DNA of 9,188 nt from Actinobacteria bacterium UBA3120. Its GTDB lineage: Bacteria > Actinomycetota > Actinomycetes > S36-B12. Under the pieces are notes generated by a model. That model was not told the origin of the DNA, ran no database searches, and saw nothing but the letters and a program-made list of their open reading frames with translations. The position numbers and the translations under genes are program-made. This document shows, piece by piece, positions 1 through 5,819 of the stretch (position 1 is the stretch's first letter; the number at the start of each line of letters is the position of its first letter). The stretch lies in contig DEZY01000156.1 of assembly GCA_002365735.1 (NCBI GenBank), positions 1-9,188 of the forward strand, written 5' to 3'.

Positions 1-2
1 CA

Positions 3-77
3 AAAGACGTGAAAGTGCGCTTCAACCAAAAAACAAAGAGTCATTACATGAAATTTCCCTTGGGCCAACCCGCATAA
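3..77 (+). CDS. 3' end of an unidentified gene (partial)
   Basis: A frame open from the left edge ends at TAA 75-77 and encodes 24 residues ending in FPLGQPA. It is basic (several Lys and Arg). I do not recognise the protein. I prefer this frame because its third codon positions are about half G/C, like the neighbouring genes, and because it would end clear of the convergent SRPBCC gene, leaving a normal spacer. An alternative is the overlapping plus-strand frame from base 2 to TGA 164-166 (54 residues), which is poorer in G/C at third positions (about 39%) but also looks protein-like. Only one of the two is likely to be real, and 24 residues are too few to decide. Confidence 0.3.
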   Translation, partial: KDVKVRFNQKTKSHYMKFPLGQPA

Positions 78-151
78 CTGATCCGGCAACAGTTGGCGGG
101 GAGCCATTTGTGGTTGCATTAAGCGCACCGTTGCAGGTTGCCCGAAAGTCT
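78..151. other. Short spacer between convergent genes
   Basis: This stretch lies between the probable end of the left-edge gene and the stop codon of the SRPBCC gene on the other strand. It contains short repeated GGTTGC and GCAAC words but no convincing stem followed by a T-run. I see no clear terminator. If the alternative reading frame ending at 166 is the real one, this stretch is coding. Confidence 0.3.
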
Positions 152-628
152 TTACGCGTGGTCTGAGAAGGAAGCCCCAGATTCAATTTCACGCTTGAGA
201 GCCTTGAGGGATTTCTTAACCCCTGCGAGCATCGGGTATTTACCTAGTGGCCAGCCAACAGCCCCGAGCACACCCAAAGGCAATTCGAAATCCTCGCTCC
301 AAATAAACCGGGAAGTGTTCCCCGGCAGGGCAATCACCTCCATGGTTCCCGTTCCTTTAACTAGGGAACCGGTATGCAGGACATCCACGCGATAAGGCGT
401 CTCCCAGCGGGTAATTTCCATTGTGTCCCAGAACCCCACCGGTCCGGCTCCAGTCCAGCCAGCGATCACTGAGCCCACGCTTTTGCCATCCCCTGCGCGC
501 ACTTCAACCCTCGTACCGACCATCCAGCGGTGTTGCTGGGTCCAGGCGGTGAATGCGTCAAAGACTTCCTGCACTGACGCGTTAATCACTATGTCCAAGT
601 CTAGGCGACGAACTCTCTTGGTGCTCAT
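152..628 (-). CDS. SRPBCC-family (START/polyketide cyclase-like) protein
   Basis: This 158-residue protein has the SRPBCC (Bet v1/START-like) fold pattern. A first beta strand (residues 7-16, alternating LDLDIVIN) leads into the family's usual N-terminal signature, 'ASVQEVFDAFT' at 17-27. Further strands follow, with a GxGxM-type strand at 92-97, and a long amphipathic C-terminal helix at about 133-150. SRPBCC proteins bind hydrophobic ligands in a cavity between sheet and C-terminal helix; the ligand here is unknown and no catalytic residues are evident. It has no signal peptide or membrane segment, so it should be cytoplasmic. The ATG start overlaps the stop of the upstream DivIVA-motif gene by 4 bp (ATGA), and no good Shine-Dalgarno is visible, so translation is probably coupled. 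It is the last gene of the dapE operon. The family call is fairly sure; the function is not. Confidence 0.8.
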   Translation of the reverse strand: MSTKRVRRLDLDIVINASVQEVFDAFTAWTQQHRWMVGTRVEVRAGDGKSVGSVIAGWTGAGPVGFWDTMEITRWETPYRVDVLHTGSLVKGTGTMEVIALPGNTSRFIWSEDFELPLGVLGAVGWPLGKYPMLAGVKKSLKALKREIESGASFSDHA

Positions 629-852
629 CGCTGTGGATTCGCTTCGAGTTCGGTGATTCTACCTTCAAGCTCGGCGATTCTTTGATCAACCTCATCCATT
701 CGGTAACCCCGGAGCGTGACATCAAAGCCCGCTGACTCAAGTATGTGGTCGCCCGTGTTCTCAATTCCCACGCTAGGGGCGAATCTGCCGGTGATCAACA
801 TTGCAGCCCCGGCAATCACCAGGATCGCAAGAATCACAAAAATAAATGTCAT
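625..852 (-). CDS. Small membrane-anchored DivIVA-motif protein
   Basis: A 75-residue protein. An uncharged hydrophobic segment at residues 3-21 is a single N-terminal membrane anchor. A short linker leads to 'RGYRMDEVDQRI' at 48-59, matching the RGY-x-x-x-EVD signature at the start of DivIVA domains, then a heptad-like coiled coil (about 53-71, ending AELEGRITELE). Full DivIVA/Wag31 is much longer and not anchored this way, so this is a minimal membrane-tethered relative. Similar small DivIVA-domain proteins occur near dapE in other actinobacteria, including mycobacteria (from memory). DivIVA domains can bind curved membranes or multimerise, so a role in localising cell-wall work is a reasonable inference but not shown. 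The ATG overlaps the dapE stop (ATGA, 849-852), and its own stop overlaps the next ATG in the same way, so three genes are tightly coupled. Confidence 0.85.
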   Translation of the reverse strand: MTFIFVILAILVIAGAAMLITGRFAPSVGIENTGDHILESAGFDVTLRGYRMDEVDQRIAELEGRITELEANPQR

Positions 853-1961
853 GGTCTTATTCCATCATGAAAATTCGAACCTTGCTCTGTTAACCAACTG
901 CGCAGGCTTGCCGACACACTTGCGAGTTCACTCTTACTCACAAATTCACCCTGGCTGTGCGCGATCGCCGGATTTCCAGGGCCGTAATTTACCGCCGGGG
1001 TTCCCATCGCTGCAAAACGAGCAACATCGGTCCAACCGAATTTTGGTGCGACCTGAGCACCCGTCGCTTGAACAAATGCTTGGGCCGCAGGTTGTGACAA
1101 CCCGGGGAGCGCCCCTGGCGCCTGGTCGGTCACCTCAATCTCGAAATCACCAAAAAGATCGTGCAGGTGAGCCACGCTTTGCTCAACGGATTTATCCGGC
1201 GCGAAGCGGTAATTTACGGTAACCGTGCAGGCATCGGGGATTACATTGCCGGCCACACCCCCCACAATTCCGACCGCATTGAGCCCTTCCCGAAACGTCA
1301 GGCCGTCAATTATCGGGGTTCGCGGATCGTAATTTTCAAGGATTTCCAAAATCTCTCGCGCTTGGTGAACCGCATTTTTACCCATCCACCCGCGAGCACT
1401 GTGGGCGCGCTCCCCGCGAGTCGTAATGCGCGCTCGAATGGTTCCTTGACAACCCGCCTCAATCTGCGCATTGCTGGGTTCCATCAGCACCGCAAAGTCA
1501 GCCTCCAAAAACTCTGGCGCGAGGTCAGCAATTTTCTGCAAGCCATTGAACTCGGAGGCAACTTCTTCGGCTTCATAAAAAATAAATGTGAGATCCCGTA
1601 CCGGTTCTGGGACCGTTGCGGCAAGTTGTAATGCAACGGCCACCCCACCTTTCATATCGCAGGCCCCTAGCCCATAAATCCGATTCGAGTCCATGCGATG
1701 CGGAAGATTCCCATTGACTGGAACGGTATCAAGGTGACCTGCGATAACGACCCGGTCACCTCGATCGCCATGATTGGTTGCAATAACCGAGTTTCCAATC
1801 CGAGTGACATCTAAGTGTGGGTAACCCTCTAGTGCTTGCTGAACAAGGTTTGCCAGATGTTCTTCTTGGTGTGATTCGCTCTGGATGTCGATTAAGCTCG
1901 CCGTCAGATCTGACAGGTCTGCGTGAAGGGAGAAAGGTGCTGTCGACCCGGGAATGCTCAC
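849..1961 (-). CDS. dapE: Succinyl-diaminopimelate desuccinylase
   Basis: Hydrolyses N-succinyl-L,L-2,6-diaminopimelate to L,L-diaminopimelate and succinate in lysine/peptidoglycan precursor synthesis. The 370-residue cytoplasmic protein has the full M20 di-zinc peptidase set: H76 and D78 in GHLDTVPV, bridging D102 in ACDMKGG, the E132-E133 pair in YEAEEV, E161 in MEPSN, and C-terminal H335 in the NYGPGNPAIAH region. Residues around 195-300 form the dimerisation (lid) domain. The reading frame stays open upstream to an ATG at 2090, but those extra 43 residues are antisense to dapD and lack family likeness. GTG at 1961 is chosen because the protein then starts near the family's usual point and lies exactly 6 nt after a -10 box (TACCGT). 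No Shine-Dalgarno is visible, so the mRNA is probably leaderless. It is divergent from dapD and leads a three-gene operon. Confidence 0.95.
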   Translation of the reverse strand: MSIPGSTAPFSLHADLSDLTASLIDIQSESHQEEHLANLVQQALEGYPHLDVTRIGNSVIATNHGDRGDRVVIAGHLDTVPVNGNLPHRMDSNRIYGLGACDMKGGVAVALQLAATVPEPVRDLTFIFYEAEEVASEFNGLQKIADLAPEFLEADFAVLMEPSNAQIEAGCQGTIRARITTRGERAHSARGWMGKNAVHQAREILEILENYDPRTPIIDGLTFREGLNAVGIVGGVAGNVIPDACTVTVNYRFAPDKSVEQSVAHLHDLFGDFEIEVTDQAPGALPGLSQPAAQAFVQATGAQVAPKFGWTDVARFAAMGTPAVNYGPGNPAIAHSQGEFVSKSELASVSASLRSWLTEQGSNFHDGIRP

Positions 1962-1997
1962 GCCACTACGGTAGTGCGGTGAACGAAAATCTGTTAA
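1943..1997. promoter_or_regulatory. Symmetrical bidirectional promoter for dapD and dapE
   Basis: A 13-bp palindrome, CACTACGGTAGTG (1964-1976, centre 1970), fills most of the 17-bp gap between the two GTG starts. Read on plus it gives TACGGT (1967-1972) then 6 nt then GTG 1979. Read on minus it gives TACCGT (1973-1968) then 6 nt then GTG 1961. Each has a -35-like hexamer at an 18-bp spacer: TCGACC at 1943-1948 on plus (4 of 6 to TTGACA) and TTAACA at 1997-1992 on minus (5 of 6). All elements are symmetrical about base 1970, and each -35 lies in the opposite gene's coding sequence. The two starts are 18 bp apart. Promoter activity is inferred. Confidence 0.65.
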
Positions 1998-2905
1998 GTG
2001 GACCTGCAAGCGGCTTCGGGTTGGCCACCTACAGCGGCGAGACGTTGCTGGACGTGTGGTATCCACACCCGACCCTGGGTTCAACACCAATTGATATTCC
2101 CGGCCTCGATGCCGGAGCGGTCCATGACGAATTGCGCGGGGTCACCGTCCGCGGAATTCGCACTGAAATCTCTCATCTTTCCTCACCTCCCACCGATGGC
2201 GCAGATGCGTACTTGCGGTTGCACCTGCTCTCGCACCGACTCGTAACGCCTCGATCAATTAACATGGACGGAATTTTCGCCAAGTTGGAGCTCGTCGCCT
2301 GGACAAACCTTGGGCCCATTCCGGTGGAGCGGGTAAGTGAAGCGCGTCTACGCACCCGCGCCCGCGGAAATCAATTAACAATCTTCGGTCTGGATCGCTT
2401 CCCACGAATGGTCGATTACGTAACCCCCAGTGACGTTCGCATCGCCGATGCTGACCGGGTGCGACTTGGTGCCCACCTAGCACCCGGAACCGTAGTCATG
2501 CATGAAGGATTTGTGAACTTTAACTCCGGCACACTCGGAGCGTCCATGGTGGAAGGTCGCATTTCAGCCGGGGTGATAGTGGGAGCCGGCTCAGATATTG
2601 GTGGTGGCGCGTCCATCATGGGAACTCTCTCCGGTGGTGGAAAGGAAACTATTTCGGTCGGCAGCGAGTGCTTGATCGGCGCAAACGCCGGAATTGGAAT
2701 CTCACTGGGTGACCACTGCGTTGTCGAAGCAGGACTTTATGTCACCGCGGGCAGCAAAGTGTTGTTGCCCGATGGTGAAGTAGTTAAAGCAGGTGCGCTA
2801 TCCGGCGCCCACGATCTTCTATTTCGAAGGAACTCTGTGACCGGTGGCATAGAAACCGTGAATCGCACTGGCTCATGGGGCGGACTCAACGCCGCATTGC
2901 ACTAG
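1979..2905 (+). CDS. dapD: Tetrahydrodipicolinate N-succinyltransferase
   Basis: Transfers succinyl from succinyl-CoA to L-2,3,4,5-tetrahydrodipicolinate, the committed succinylase step to meso-diaminopimelate. The 308-residue protein is of the actinobacterial DapD type (the M. tuberculosis enzyme is about 317). An N-terminal domain (about 1-115) contains AYLRLHLLSHRLV; FPRMVDY is at 141-147; a left-handed beta-helix of hexapeptide repeats follows (about 155-275, with LGAHLAPG, IGGGASIMG and LGDHCVVEAG). E192 in MVEGRIS corresponds to the catalytic glutamate of the family. The C-terminal LLFRRNS is at 280-286. Active as a trimer in characterised relatives. The frame is open back to 1817, but that part is antisense to dapE; GTG 1979 fits family length and sits 6 nt after the -10 box, so a leaderless mRNA is likely. 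It converges on gltA with an 18-bp gap. Confidence 0.95.
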   Translation: MNENLLSGPASGFGLATYSGETLLDVWYPHPTLGSTPIDIPGLDAGAVHDELRGVTVRGIRTEISHLSSPPTDGADAYLRLHLLSHRLVTPRSINMDGIFAKLELVAWTNLGPIPVERVSEARLRTRARGNQLTIFGLDRFPRMVDYVTPSDVRIADADRVRLGAHLAPGTVVMHEGFVNFNSGTLGASMVEGRISAGVIVGAGSDIGGGASIMGTLSGGGKETISVGSECLIGANAGIGISLGDHCVVEAGLYVTAGSKVLLPDGEVVKAGALSGAHDLLFRRNSVTGGIETVNRTGSWGGLNAALH

Positions 2906-2923
2906 GCCCTGCTTAATAAATTC
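2906..2923. other. 18-bp gap between convergent dapD and gltA stops
   Basis: Only 18 AT-rich bases separate the two stop codons, and I see no hairpin with a T-run on either strand. Transcripts from each side probably run into the other gene or end by a factor-dependent route; this is inference. Confidence 0.5.
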
Positions 2924-4198
2924 CTAGCGCGTTGGGTAATTGCGTTCAATTGCGCCCGTGTACACCTGGCGGGGGCGGCCAATCTTGGTAGTCGGATCCT
3001 CGATCATCTCACGCCATTGGGCAATCCAGCCGGGCAAACGGCCAAGTGCAAAAAGTACCGTGAACATGTGCGTGGGAAATCCCATCGCCTTGTAAATCAA
3101 GCCCGTATAAAAATCAACATTCGGGTACAACTTGCGCTCAATGAAATACGGATCTCCAAGGGCAACTGCTTCGAGTTCAAGTGCAATGTCCAAAAGTGGG
3201 TCTTTGACATTGAGCGCCTCGAGAACCTCGTAGGTCGTTTTTTTCACAATCGCAGCGCGGGGGTCGTAATTTTTGTACACCCGGTGGCCAAAGCCCATGA
3301 GCTTGACACCGTCTTCGCGCGCTTTCACTTTCTGAATAAACGCGTCGACCCCCTCGCCCGAGTCATGGATCTCGCCGAGCATTTCTAGAACAGCCTGATT
3401 CGCTCCACCGTGCAGAGGCCCAAAGAGCGCGTTAATTCCGGCTGAGACACTAGCAAAAAGATTTGCGTGGGATGAGCCGACCAGTCGCACAGTCGACGTG
3501 GAACAGTTCTGCTCGTGGTCTGCATGCAGAATAAACAATTGATTCAAGGCCCGAACGACAACCGGGTCAGCAACGTAATCCTCAGCGGGTACCCCGAAAG
3601 TCATGCGTAAGAAATTTTCAACAAACCCGAGAGAATTGTCCGGATATAGCATGGGTTGACCAACCGACTTCTTGTAAGCGTAGGCCGCGATCGTGGTGAC
3701 TTTGGCGAGCAGGCGAATGGTTGAAATCTCAACCTGCTCCTGATCAAATGGATCCAGTGAATCTTGGTAGAAAGTTGAGAGCGCTGAAACAGCCGAGGAC
3801 AGCACTGGCATTGGGTGGGCGTCCCGCGGGAAGCCGTCAAAGAAGCGTCGCAGATCTTCATGCAACATGGTGTGCTGGGTGATGCGTGATTCGAAATCGG
3901 CCAACTGTGCCGGCGTGGGCAATTCGCCATAAATCAATAGGTACGAAGTTTCAAGAAATGTGGATTTTTCAGCAAGTTGCTCGATGGGGTAACCGCGGTA
4001 GCGGAGGATCCCTTCTTCACCATTAATGAAAGTAATGGCGGAAGTGCACGACGCCGTATTAACGAAACCCGGGTCCAAGGTGACGTTGCCGGTGGCACTG
4101 AGCAGTGAACTAATGCCCAAGCCATTTTCCCCTTCGCTTGAGTCGATGAAGGGAAGATCAAGGGTCCCACCGGGGAAATTAAGCACGTTGTCGGTCAC
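2924..4198 (-). CDS. gltA: Citrate synthase
   Basis: Condenses acetyl-CoA and oxaloacetate into citrate, the entry reaction of the TCA cycle; cytoplasmic. The 424-residue protein is full length and close to the bacterial type of the E. coli enzyme. Active-site residues are all visible: H228 in LHADHEQN, H263 in GPLHGGAN, H305 in GFGHRVYKNYDPRA with R314, D362 in NVDFYTG, and R387 in LGRLPGW. The N-terminal part has the typical ITFINGEEGILRYRGYPIEQLA stretch (about residues 55-76). The GTG start is preceded by TAGTCT exactly 6 nt upstream with no Shine-Dalgarno, so it is probably also transcribed as a leaderless mRNA from its own promoter. It lies 41 bp downstream of dapC on the same strand and may receive read-through. 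A methylcitrate synthase is the main alternative; overall likeness favours the TCA enzyme. Confidence 0.95.
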   Translation of the reverse strand: MTDNVLNFPGGTLDLPFIDSSEGENGLGISSLLSATGNVTLDPGFVNTASCTSAITFINGEEGILRYRGYPIEQLAEKSTFLETSYLLIYGELPTPAQLADFESRITQHTMLHEDLRRFFDGFPRDAHPMPVLSSAVSALSTFYQDSLDPFDQEQVEISTIRLLAKVTTIAAYAYKKSVGQPMLYPDNSLGFVENFLRMTFGVPAEDYVADPVVVRALNQLFILHADHEQNCSTSTVRLVGSSHANLFASVSAGINALFGPLHGGANQAVLEMLGEIHDSGEGVDAFIQKVKAREDGVKLMGFGHRVYKNYDPRAAIVKKTTYEVLEALNVKDPLLDIALELEAVALGDPYFIERKLYPNVDFYTGLIYKAMGFPTHMFTVLFALGRLPGWIAQWREMIEDPTTKIGRPRQVYTGAIERNYPTR

Positions 4199-4204
4199 GG
4201 GTAA

Positions 4205-4210
4205 AGACTA
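4205..4210 (-). promoter_or_regulatory. gltA -10 box, probably leaderless
   Basis: TAGTCT on the minus strand fits the actinobacterial TANNNT -10 consensus and is followed by 6 nt (TTACCC) and the GTG start of gltA, so transcription would begin at or next to the start codon. At 17-18 bp upstream only poor -35 matches (TTTCGC/TTTTCG) are present. Confidence 0.5.
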
Positions 4211-4221
4211 CCCGCCACTTG

Positions 4222-4231
4222 TCGCTAGCGA
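4222..4231. repeat. 10-bp perfect palindrome upstream of gltA
   Basis: TCGCTAGCGA reads identically on both strands. It sits in the dapC-gltA gap, centred about 28 bp before the gltA start, over the expected spacer and -35 region. It could be an operator half-hidden in the promoter, but palindromes this short occur by chance about once per kilobase. Confidence 0.3.
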
Positions 4232-4239
4232 AAATCCGC

Positions 4240-5337
4240 CTACACACCTGTGGTCAGGCGCGAGACCGCATTTGCGATGGCTAGATCACTCGCAGTAAGT
4301 GCCACCCGAACAAAATTTCGAGCCTTCTCGCCATAGAAAGTGCCTGGCGTGACCAGGATTCCTAACTCTGCGAGGTCGGCCACGCTCTCCCAGCAGTCTC
4401 TGTCTTGGGTTGCCCACAGGTACAACCCGGCCTGACTGTGACAAATCTCAAACCCAAAGGTGCCTAATGCCCCCTTAAGTGCAGCCCGCCTGGCGCGATA
4501 TCGCTCCTTTTGCTCACGGACGTGCTGGACATCTTGATAAGCGGCGACGGCGCCATACTGCACGAATGTGGGGACCATCATGCCTAAGTGTTTGCGGATT
4601 CCCAAAATCCGATGTACCAATGCCGGGTCACCGGCCAGAGTCCCGAAACGGTAACCGGCCATATTGGATCGTTTGGAAAGTGAATGTACCGCGAGTAATC
4701 CGGTCAGGTTTCCGCCGTTAACTCGCTGATCCAGAATAGAAACGGGCTCAGCATCCCAACCAAGTTCGAAATAGCACTCGTCGCTGGCGATCACAACGCC
4801 GTGTAACTGACCCCAAGAAACCAAGTCTTGGAGCCTTGCCAGGCTCAGTACTTCGCCGGTTGGGTTTGACGGCGAATTAAGCCACACCATAGAGACCGGG
4901 GTGGGCAGCAATTCGGGTGAGTCGGTGGCAATTACCTCCAGGCCCGCGGCAAGTCCACCCACCCGATAGGTCGGGTAGGCAACTTCAGGAATCACCAATC
5001 GGTCATGTGTTCCGAAGCCAAGCAGGTTCGGTAGAGCGGCAACGAGCTCCTTTGAACCGATGCAGGGAAGAACTCCAATGGTGCCGGGAGCTCCCAAAGT
5101 CGTGCGAGCCCAGTCAATGAAAGTGGCCGATAGTTGCGCGATGCCGGCCGTGGTGGGGTACCCGGGCGCATCTGATGCCTGGGCAAGCGCTTGCTGAACA
5201 ACCAGTGGGGTTGGGTCCATGGGTGTCCCGACGGACAGATCAATCATTCCATCGGAATACTTTCGCGCGATCTCTGCGAAGGGGACGAGCGCATCCCACG
5301 GAAAATCAGGTAACTGCGCCCAACGATCTCCAGTCAC
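4240..5337 (-). CDS. dapC: Succinyldiaminopimelate aminotransferase (DapC)
   Basis: PLP-dependent fold-type I aminotransferase (aspartate aminotransferase superfamily) of the short actinobacterial DapC group. It transaminates N-succinyl-2-amino-6-ketopimelate with glutamate to give N-succinyl-L,L-diaminopimelate, between DapD and DapE. The 365-residue protein starts with FPWDALVPF and DLSVGTPMDPTP (about 33-44), typical of the group. GSKEL is at 94-98, SPSNPTG at 155-161 (N158), DECY at 186-189 for cofactor binding, the PLP lysine K222 in HSLSKRSNMAGYR, and the carboxylate-binding arginine R344 in NFVRVAL. The GTG start has AAAGGG 7 nt upstream. It follows the ferredoxin by 20 bp; a ferredoxin-aminotransferase pair is also known in mycobacteria, so the two are probably one operon. 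A related aminotransferase specificity is possible, but the presence of dapD and dapE here supports DapC. Confidence 0.92.
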   Translation of the reverse strand: MTGDRWAQLPDFPWDALVPFAEIARKYSDGMIDLSVGTPMDPTPLVVQQALAQASDAPGYPTTAGIAQLSATFIDWARTTLGAPGTIGVLPCIGSKELVAALPNLLGFGTHDRLVIPEVAYPTYRVGGLAAGLEVIATDSPELLPTPVSMVWLNSPSNPTGEVLSLARLQDLVSWGQLHGVVIASDECYFELGWDAEPVSILDQRVNGGNLTGLLAVHSLSKRSNMAGYRFGTLAGDPALVHRILGIRKHLGMMVPTFVQYGAVAAYQDVQHVREQKERYRARRAALKGALGTFGFEICHSQAGLYLWATQDRDCWESVADLAELGILVTPGTFYGEKARNFVRVALTASDLAIANAVSRLTTGV

Positions 5338-5344
5338 AAAAGCG

Positions 5345-5350
5345 CCCTTT
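5345..5350 (-). promoter_or_regulatory. dapC ribosome binding site
   Basis: AAAGGG on the minus strand, 7 nt before the GTG at 5337, in the 20-bp gap after the ferredoxin gene. It supports the chosen dapC start and translation from a shared mRNA. Confidence 0.5.
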
Positions 5351-5357
5351 GACCAGG

Positions 5358-5684
5358 CTATTCGTCGTGTGCTTGGGTTTCGATGCTTGCGAGCAAGGGC
5401 GCATCGAATGTCTGGGGCCCCAACTTCGCGGCCCCACCGGGTGAACCTAGTTCAACAAAAAAGTCCACATTGGCGGCAGTGAAAGCTTGGTGCTCTGCGG
5501 GAACATCGTCTTCATAGTAAATAGCCTCAACCGGACATACCGGCTCACATGCGCCGCAGTCAACGCACTCGTCGGCCTGGATGTACAACATGCGGTCGCC
5601 TTCATAGATGCAATCCACCGGGCATTCTTCAATGCAGGACCTGTCTTTGAGGTCTACACAGGGAAGGGTGATCACGTAAGTCAC
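5358..5684 (-). CDS. fdxA: Seven-iron ferredoxin (3Fe-4S/4Fe-4S)
   Basis: Small cytoplasmic electron carrier, 108 residues, usual for actinobacterial 7Fe ferredoxins. By alignment with the Azotobacter-type 7Fe ferredoxin, C9, C17 and C50 would bind the 3Fe-4S cluster, and C21, C40, C43 and C46 the 4Fe-4S cluster, with C25 as the extra cysteine. The defining sequences are [17 protein letters not shown] (9-25) and [12 protein letters not shown] (40-51). The C-terminal 50 or so residues form the usual acidic extension of long 7Fe ferredoxins. The GTG start has GGAG 5 nt upstream and a leader with a hairpin. It is the first gene of a fdxA-dapC unit. Its redox partner cannot be inferred; the DapC reaction needs no electrons, so the link with dapC is probably only genomic. 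Confidence 0.93.
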   Translation of the reverse strand: MTYVITLPCVDLKDRSCIEECPVDCIYEGDRMLYIQADECVDCGACEPVCPVEAIYYEDDVPAEHQAFTAANVDFFVELGSPGGAAKLGPQTFDAPLLASIETQAHDE

Positions 5685-5689
5685 TGTCG

Positions 5690-5693
5690 CTCC
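5690..5693 (-). promoter_or_regulatory. Ferredoxin ribosome binding site
   Basis: GGAG on the minus strand, 5 nt before the GTG at 5684. This is unlike gltA, dapD, dapE and cysS, which have no such site, and it sets the ferredoxin start. Confidence 0.6.
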
Positions 5694-5703
5694 AAAAAAG
5701 TAG

Positions 5704-5722
5704 GGCGCATTCTCATTGCGCC
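5704..5722 (-). other. Hairpin in the ferredoxin mRNA leader
   Basis: GGCGCA and TGCGCC form a perfect 6-bp stem with a 7-nt loop. On the minus strand the stem is followed 4 nt later by six T residues (5699-5694) and then by the GGAG ribosome binding site. It lies between the likely fdxA -10 box and the start codon. It resembles a weak terminator and could act as an attenuator or as an mRNA-stabilising leader structure. Confidence 0.45.
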
Positions 5723-5732
5723 GGGTTAGGAA

Positions 5733-5738
5733 AGTATA
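5733..5738 (-). promoter_or_regulatory. Ferredoxin -10 box
   Basis: TATACT on the minus strand is a near-consensus -10 box in an AT-rich stretch. Transcription would start near 5726, giving a leader of about 42 nt that includes the hairpin and ribosome binding site. No good -35 is seen at 17-18 bp. Confidence 0.5.
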
Positions 5739-5807
5739 TTCTCCCCACGCAACTTACCGCCTCTGCGTTGTCCCTGCACCTTCCGTCCCCATAAGGTGGC
5801 CAGCGTC

Positions 5808-5813
5808 TAGGCT
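5808..5813 (+). promoter_or_regulatory. cysS -10 box, probably leaderless
   Basis: TAGGCT is followed by 6 nt and then the GTG start at 5820, the same spacing as for dapD, dapE and gltA. No convincing -35 is visible. An AAGGTGG run at 5793-5799 is about 20 nt from the start codon, too far for a normal ribosome binding site. Confidence 0.5.
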
Positions 5814-5819
5814 CGGGGT

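Noticed and set aside
716..1631. Plus-strand open frames opposite dapE (716-1222 and 1161-1631)
   Set aside because: They are shadows of dapE, DivIVA-motif and intergenic codons, with no recognisable motif, and are opposed by a strongly supported family match.
1817..1978. N-terminal extension of dapD to an ATG at 1817
   Set aside because: It would lie wholly inside dapE and encode residues unlike DapD. GTG 1979 gives the normal length and sits next to the shared promoter.
1962..2090. N-terminal extension of dapE to an ATG at 2090
   Set aside because: The 43 extra residues are antisense to dapD and unlike DapE N-termini; GTG 1961 fits both the family and the -10 spacing.
3017..3388. Plus-strand open frame opposite gltA
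   Set aside because: Antisense to conserved catalytic parts of citrate synthase, with no ribosome binding site or protein family likeness.
5219..5482. Plus-strand open frames opposite the ferredoxin/dapC junction
   Set aside because: They span two clear minus-strand genes and their gap, and the translations have no domain pattern.
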